NCBI RefSeq assembly: GCF_035917995.1
Contig: NZ_CP109131.1
Coordinates: forward strand, 6,882,001 to 6,946,000
Source of the DNA: Streptosporangium sp. NBC_01755
Lineage (GTDB): Bacteria; Actinomycetota; Actinomycetes; Streptosporangiales; Streptosporangiaceae
Direction of reading: 5' to 3'
DNA length: 64,000 bases
Under the pieces are notes generated by a model that did no database searches, was not told the origin of the DNA, and was given only the letters and a program-made list of their open reading frames with translations. Below are positions 59,422 to 64,000 of the stretch, in pieces. Every line of letters begins with the position of its first letter. Position 1 is the stretch's first letter. Position numbers and translations under genes: made by a program.

Positions 59422-60920
59422 TAGCGTGGCGGGGTGGTGCTCGGCGCCCGGTGCTCGCGCATCATCGCATGGAGCCTGCCGGCGAACGCGAGCAGCACCA
59501 GCGACGCCACGACGGCGATCAGCGCGAGGGTCAGGAAGTACGCGGGCTCCGACATGTGGTTCTTCAGCCGCCCGGTCTGCCCGCCCACGGCGTCGCCCAC
59601 CGAGATGGAGATGAACCACAGTCCCAGCATCTGACTCTTGAACGCCTCGGGGGCGAGCTTGGTGGTGACCGAGAGCCCGACCGGGCTCAGTGACAGCTCG
59701 CCGAAGACCTGGACGAGGTAGACCAGCACCAGCCACCAGACCGAGATCCTCCCGCTCTCGGCCAGCCTGGCGGCCAGAGCCATGATCATGAAGCTCAGGC
59801 CGTTGATGAACAGTCCCACCGAGAACTTGTGCGGAGCGGTCACCCGGTTGCCCAGCCTGACCCAGAGCACCGCGAAGACCGGCACGAAGATCATGATGAA
59901 CAGCGGGTTGAACGACTGCGTGGTGGCCGGGGTGATCCGGATGCCGAACAGCGACAGGTCCGTCTTGTTCTGGGCGAAGAACAACAGCACGGTCGGCGCC
60001 AGGTCGTAGATCATCCAGAAGATGGCGGCGGCGATGAACAGCCAGATGTAGGCCTTCATCCGGGAGTGCTCGTCGTCGGTCAGGTTGTGGCTGCCCAGCA
60101 GGATGTAGCCGAAGTAGAACACCGGCACGGCCACGATGAACAGCGTCATCAGGAGTGCGAAGGTGTCGAGGCTGAAGGTGCCCGACGCCACCCAGACGGC
60201 CAGGCCGCCAACGGTCACGAGCGCGGCGACGGCCACCGCGAGGCCGAAGTGCCTGCGCTCGCGCGGGGTCAGCCGGTGTCCCGGCCTCTCGCCCACGCCC
60301 TTCAGGTGCCGCCTGCCCAGCACGTACTGGCCCAGGCCCAGGGCCATGCCGACCGCCGCCGCGCCGAAGCCCAGGTGCCAGCGGTTGCCCGTGGCGAGCC
60401 AGCCGACGACGAGGGGGGCGATGAAGGCGCCGATGTTGATGCTCATGTAGAAGATCGAGAACCCCGCGTCCCTGCGCGCGTCGTCGTCTCGCGGGTAGAG
60501 CTTGCCGACCATCGTGGAGATGTTCGGTTTCATCAGCCCGGTCCCGGCGATGATGAGCAGCAGCCCGAACGCGACGAAGACGCCGGTCTCGGCGGGGATG
60601 GCCATGCTGATGTGGCCGCACATGATGACGGTGGCACCCCACAGCACGGACCTGCGGGCGCCGAGCACCCGGTCGGCGATCCAGCCGCCGGGCAGGGCGA
60701 CGAGATAGATGAGCGCGCCGTAGATGCCGACGACCGCCTGGGCGGTCTGCTCGCTCAGACCCAGGCCGCCGATGGCGGGGGAGGCCGCCATGAAGGTGGC
60801 CAGGATGGCCCGCAGGCCGTACCAGCTGAAGCGCTCCCATATCTCGGTGCCGAACAGCGTCGCCAGGCCGCGTGGGTGCCCGAAGAAGGTCTTCTCGCGG
60901 GCTCGTCTCCCCGATGGCAT
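59421..60920 (-). CDS. POT-family proton-dependent oligopeptide transporter
   Basis: 499 aa, 12-14 TM helices. FFGHPRGLATLFGTEIWERFSWYGLRAIL contains the ExxERFxYYG proton-coupling motif. Also GTGLMKPNISTMVGKLYPRDDDARRDAGFSIFYMSINIGAF (PTR2 signature 2) and the C-terminal ELSLSPVGLSVTTKLAPEAF. It imports di- and tripeptides with H+. Coupled to the downstream TRIC gene by a TAATG overlap. The 180-bp divergent gap before the acyl-CoA ligase contains promoters for both directions. Confidence 0.95.
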   Translation of the reverse strand: MPSGRRAREKTFFGHPRGLATLFGTEIWERFSWYGLRAILATFMAASPAIGGLGLSEQTAQAVVGIYGALIYLVALPGGWIADRVLGARRSVLWGATVIMCGHISMAIPAETGVFVAFGLLLIIAGTGLMKPNISTMVGKLYPRDDDARRDAGFSIFYMSINIGAFIAPLVVGWLATGNRWHLGFGAAAVGMALGLGQYVLGRRHLKGVGERPGHRLTPRERRHFGLAVAVAALVTVGGLAVWVASGTFSLDTFALLMTLFIVAVPVFYFGYILLGSHNLTDDEHSRMKAYIWLFIAAAIFWMIYDLAPTVLLFFAQNKTDLSLFGIRITPATTQSFNPLFIMIFVPVFAVLWVRLGNRVTAPHKFSVGLFINGLSFMIMALAARLAESGRISVWWLVLVYLVQVFGELSLSPVGLSVTTKLAPEAFKSQMLGLWFISISVGDAVGGQTGRLKNHMSEPAYFLTLALIAVVASLVLLAFAGRLHAMMREHRAPSTTPPR

Positions 60921-61100
60921 GCGACCCCCAAGACGTCAAACTGTGATCAACCTGTAACTCTACGTAAGCATCATGTTGAGAGGCCAATGGTGGCCGTGCA
61001 TTGTGACGTTTCTTCTCCCTTTCAGGGGCTTGTCCGGGGGGAACGGCGTGTGGTGCGATGCATGCCACTCGTGCAAGTAAGCACTTTCAGGAGGCTCTGT

Positions 61101-62936
61101 ATGACCGGTGTTCTTGAGGAGCGGGCGGCCATCGAGAGGGAGATCGCGGGCCGTACGGTCTGTGGTCAGCTGAAGGAGGCGGCCGAGGACAACCCCGACG
61201 CCCCGGCGTACTCCGACCCGGTCGAGGGGGGCTGGTCCACCCTGACCTACTCCGAGGCCCGGCGACGAGTTCTGGAGATCGCCGCGGGTTTCGCCGCCCT
61301 TGGACTGGAGCCCGGCGAGGCGGTCGCGCTCATGATGGTGAACCGCAGCGAGCACGTGCTGGCGGACCTGGGCGCGGTGCACGCCGGCGCGGTGTCGTGC
61401 TCGGTCTACTCGACCTTCACCCCCGAGCAGGTGGCCTTCGTCGCCGACGACGTCAAGGCGAGGATCGCGGTGCTCGGTGGACCGGCGGAGCTGGCCAGGT
61501 GGGAGCCGATCCTCGACGACCTTCCCGAGCTGCGCAAGGTCATCATGTTGGAGGGCGCCCCGGCCGGTGACCGGTTCGTCTCCTGGGACGACCTCCTGGC
61601 CCTCGGCCGTGATCGGCTCGCCGCCGATCCCGCCGCCGTCGACGCCCGCTGGCAGGCGGTGACCGCCGACGACGTTCTCACGGTCCTGTACACCTCAGGC
61701 ACCACCGGCAACCCCAAGGGCGTGCCGCTGACCCACTCCAACGTGTGCTTCGAGGTCGTGGCCACCAACAGGATGGCCAACCTGCCCGTCAAGGGCACCC
61801 AGATCTCCTACCTCACCTACGCGCACATCGCCGAGCGGGTGCTCAGCCTCTACCTGCCGCTCTTCAAGCTCTCCCACACCCACTTCTGCACGGACCTCGC
61901 ACAGCTCGGCGCCACCCTCGGCCAGGTCAAGCCGGTGCTGTTCTTCGGCGTCCCGCGGGTGTGGGAGAAGATGATGGCCCGCCTGCAGGCACTGCTGGCC
62001 ACCCAGCCCGAGGAACAGCAGGAGGGCGTGCGCAAGGCCATGGCCGCCGGTCTCGCCTACATCGAGGCCAACCAGCACGGGCGTACCCCCTCGCCCGAGG
62101 TCCTGGCCGCCTACGAGCAGGCCGACGCGGCACTGCTGTCGATCATCCGGTCGATGATCGGCTTCGACAACGCGGGCTGGCTCGCCACCGCGGCCGCGCC
62201 CATGCCGCTGGAGGTCCAGCGCTTCTTCGCCGGTCTCGGCCTGCGGGTCCTGGACGTGTACGGGATGACCGAGACGACCGGCGCGTTCACCGCCAACGCC
62301 CCCGACAGCTTCAAGCTCGGCACGGTCGGCCAGGCGGGTCCCGGCGTCGAGGTCCGCATCGCCGAGGACGGCGAGATCATCACCCGCAGCCCGGCCAACA
62401 CCTGCGGCTACCTGGGACGGCCGGAGGCCAGCGCCGAACTGCTCGACGCCGACGGCTGGCTGCACACCGGTGACGTGGGCTCCATCGACGCCGACGGCTT
62501 CGTCAGCATCCTCGACCGTAAGAAGGAGCTCATCATCACCGCGGGAGGCGAGAACATCTCCCCGGCCAACATCGAGAACCACCTCAAGGAGCACCCGCTC
62601 ATCGGTCAGGCCCTCGCCTACGGCGACCGCAGGCCCTACCCGGTGGCGATTCTCACCCTCGACGGCGAGGTGGCACCCGGCTGGGCGCAGGCCAACGGCA
62701 TCACCTTCACCACCCTGGCGGACCTCGCCGAGCACCCCGACGTCCTCAAGGCCGTCGAGGGTGCCATCGCCGTCGCCAACGAGAAACTGGCCCGTGTCCA
62801 GCAGGTCAAGCGCTGGCGCCTGCTACCGGTGGAATGGACCGCCGAGACCGCGGAGCTCACCCCGAGCCTGAAGCTCAAGCGCCGCATCATCCACGCCAGG
62901 TACGCCGAGATCATCGACGGCATGTACGAGGACTGA
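61101..62936 (+). CDS. long-chain fatty-acyl-CoA ligase (AMP-forming)
   Basis: 611 aa, ATG with AGGAGG 6 nt upstream; the much longer open frame upstream is antisense to the POT gene. ANL superfamily: LYTSGTTGNPKGVPLTHSN (P-loop, near residue 197), SYLTYAHIAERVLSLYLPL, VYGMTETTGAFTANAPD, GWLHTGDVGSIDADGF and the lysine motif DRKKELIITAGGENISPANIENHL. It activates fatty acids to acyl-CoA via acyl-AMP. Length and architecture match FadD15-like bacterial long-chain ligases. Confidence 0.95.
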   Translation: MTGVLEERAAIEREIAGRTVCGQLKEAAEDNPDAPAYSDPVEGGWSTLTYSEARRRVLEIAAGFAALGLEPGEAVALMMVNRSEHVLADLGAVHAGAVSCSVYSTFTPEQVAFVADDVKARIAVLGGPAELARWEPILDDLPELRKVIMLEGAPAGDRFVSWDDLLALGRDRLAADPAAVDARWQAVTADDVLTVLYTSGTTGNPKGVPLTHSNVCFEVVATNRMANLPVKGTQISYLTYAHIAERVLSLYLPLFKLSHTHFCTDLAQLGATLGQVKPVLFFGVPRVWEKMMARLQALLATQPEEQQEGVRKAMAAGLAYIEANQHGRTPSPEVLAAYEQADAALLSIIRSMIGFDNAGWLATAAAPMPLEVQRFFAGLGLRVLDVYGMTETTGAFTANAPDSFKLGTVGQAGPGVEVRIAEDGEIITRSPANTCGYLGRPEASAELLDADGWLHTGDVGSIDADGFVSILDRKKELIITAGGENISPANIENHLKEHPLIGQALAYGDRRPYPVAILTLDGEVAPGWAQANGITFTTLADLAEHPDVLKAVEGAIAVANEKLARVQQVKRWRLLPVEWTAETAELTPSLKLKRRIIHARYAEIIDGMYED

Positions 62937-63066
62937 CCGCGGCCCGCCGGCGCCGGATTCCGACCTCGGTCTCCGGCACCGGCCCCCGGCGGCCGGGCGC
63001 CGCTTTGCCCAACGGGGCGTGTGTCCTCTACCTGCCTGTTACCGGTGGACTCCTAGCCTCCTGATC

Positions 63067-63945
63067 ATGACGTTGAGAGTCCTTCTCGCATCCCTGGCGG
63101 CGGGGACCGTGGTCCTGCCGGTACCGGCAGGAGCTCCGGCGGCCGCCGCCGAGGACCTGACGATCCGCTCGGTGACCCTGCGTCCGGCGAATCCCGTGGT
63201 CGGACCCGCCGACGCCGTACGCATGGTGATAGAGGTGGTGGCCCGAGGCGTCACCGGCCCCGAGGGGGTGACGATCAAGGTCGAACCGGGTGCGACCCCC
63301 GCTTCGAAGGGAACCTCCTTCCCCGTCACCGCGTCCCGCCCGGGCGGCCGTCCGGACAGGGGGCCCGCTCCGGCCACCCGGCCGGGTCCCGGCCCCGCCC
63401 TCGCGCCCGGCCCCGTACCCGGCCCGACCGTGTCCGCCCGCCTCGCCTCGGGCGCGGTGGGCAGGACGGAGGGAACGGCCCCGTTCCGCCCGGGGGAGGG
63501 GTGGGAGACCTGGCGGTTCGCGCCGGAGAAGAGCCTGAGCCGCTGGTATCCGGCGGGACCCTGGACCGTCTCCGTGACCGCCAGGGGCGCGGACGGTGCC
63601 GAGGTCACCGGGCACAGGGGCTTCCTCCTGAAGCGCCTGACCAGGTTCGGTGGAGTCCAGGCGGTCAGGGGAGGCTCGGGGGTGCGCGTGACGGGCGCGC
63701 TGAACCGGGTCGACCCGCAGGGACACCTCGACTACGCCCCCTTCCCCGGCCAGCCCGTCGAGATCATGCACAGGGCCGGTAAGGACGCCGGCTGGACGAA
63801 GGTGGCAGATGCCACGACCGACGCCCACGGACGCTTCACCAGGGCGGTCGCGGGGCGTACGGGCGGTGAGTGGCGGCTCAGGTTCCAGGGCACGACGCAC
63901 TACGCCCCCAGGCTGGGGGTCGTCCACAAGGTCTCGCCACGCTGA
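63067..63945 (+). CDS. secreted protein of unknown function
   Basis: 292 aa from the ATG at 63067. Sec signal peptide MTLRVLLASLAAGTVVLPVP, with AxA sites near PAAAAED. The mature part has an Ig-like/CARDB-style N-terminal beta region (LTIRSVTLRPANPVVGPADA), a Pro/Gly linker (residues about 90-130) and a C-terminal beta-domain (GRFTRAVAGRTGGEWRLRFQGTTHYAPRLG) of the type found as repeats in calcium-dependent or adhesive secreted actinobacterial proteins. No catalytic motif seen. The remaining 55 bases to the window end hold nothing recognisable. Confidence 0.75.
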   Translation: MTLRVLLASLAAGTVVLPVPAGAPAAAAEDLTIRSVTLRPANPVVGPADAVRMVIEVVARGVTGPEGVTIKVEPGATPASKGTSFPVTASRPGGRPDRGPAPATRPGPGPALAPGPVPGPTVSARLASGAVGRTEGTAPFRPGEGWETWRFAPEKSLSRWYPAGPWTVSVTARGADGAEVTGHRGFLLKRLTRFGGVQAVRGGSGVRVTGALNRVDPQGHLDYAPFPGQPVEIMHRAGKDAGWTKVADATTDAHGRFTRAVAGRTGGEWRLRFQGTTHYAPRLGVVHKVSPR

Positions 63946-64000
63946 CGCGAGGTCGCCCACCGGCCCAGGGCGCCGAGGGTGGTGCAAGCCGCCCCGACGA

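Overview
This window is high-GC actinobacterial chromosome (strong G/C third-position bias, many GTG/TTG starts, 4-nt ATGA/GTGA gene overlaps). The gene order points to the Streptosporangiales (Streptosporangium/Nonomuraea-like). That is inference from gene content, because no rRNA or other marker lies in the window. Most of it is core chromosome with a few scars and one accessory stretch (about 41.4-54.7 kb). Nearly all names come from recognising protein motifs by eye; no database was searched.

Layout. 1-0.65 kb: two broken gene ends (Clp N-domain, adenosine deaminase). 0.68-8.96 kb, minus strand: pentose-phosphate operon tkt-tal-pgi-zwf-opcA-pgl. 9.3-13.0 kb: ctaB and ctaA (heme O and heme A synthesis) flanking a PrsW-type membrane protease, with a 26-bp tandem repeat between the convergent genes. 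13.1-13.4 kb: proline racemase remnant. 13.7-18.4 kb: complete branched-chain amino-acid (Liv) ABC importer operon. 18.4-22.7 kb: EamA exporter, a two-gene ABC-2 exporter and a Bcr/CflA-like MFS pump. 22.7-29.5 kb: sufR-sufB-sufD-Rieske-sufC-sufS-sufU-sufT, preceded by an iron-box-like site and a SufR-type palindrome. 29.5-31.6 kb: DEAD-box helicase behind a strongly structured leader of about 300 nt and ahead of a perfect 26-bp terminator stem. 31.8-33.0 kb: hisE-hisG. 33.3-34.2 kb: siderophore-interacting protein under an iron box. 34.4-41.3 kb: degenerate EAL-CBS protein, Vms1-like release factor, ABC-F ATPase with a TTA codon, small HTH protein, enoyl-CoA hydratase and ABC exporter. 41.4-46.65 kb: IS5 remnant, sulfotransferase, LD-carboxypeptidase, an unknown gene and a decayed IS200/IS605 element. 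46.66-54.66 kb: the Hsp70-like/dynamin/GrpE-like locus. 54.8-64 kb: GH15 hydrolase, YczE membrane protein with its divergent MocR regulator, TRIC channel, POT peptide transporter, acyl-CoA ligase and a secreted protein.

The best candidate for an undescribed system is 46.66-54.66 kb. An Hsp70-type ATPase with a non-DnaK C-terminal half faces, on the opposite strand, a probable operon. That operon encodes a small Asp-rich calcium-motif protein, a lipobox/TM-anchored protein with a cytoplasmic GrpE-like domain, a 49-codon linker ORF coupled at both ends, and two dynamin-family GTPases reminiscent of mycobacterial IniA/IniC. The parts suggest a chaperone-GTPase membrane-remodelling or envelope-stress module. 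An IS605-family element sits 12 bp upstream of the hsp70-like start codon and has separated it from its original upstream DNA.
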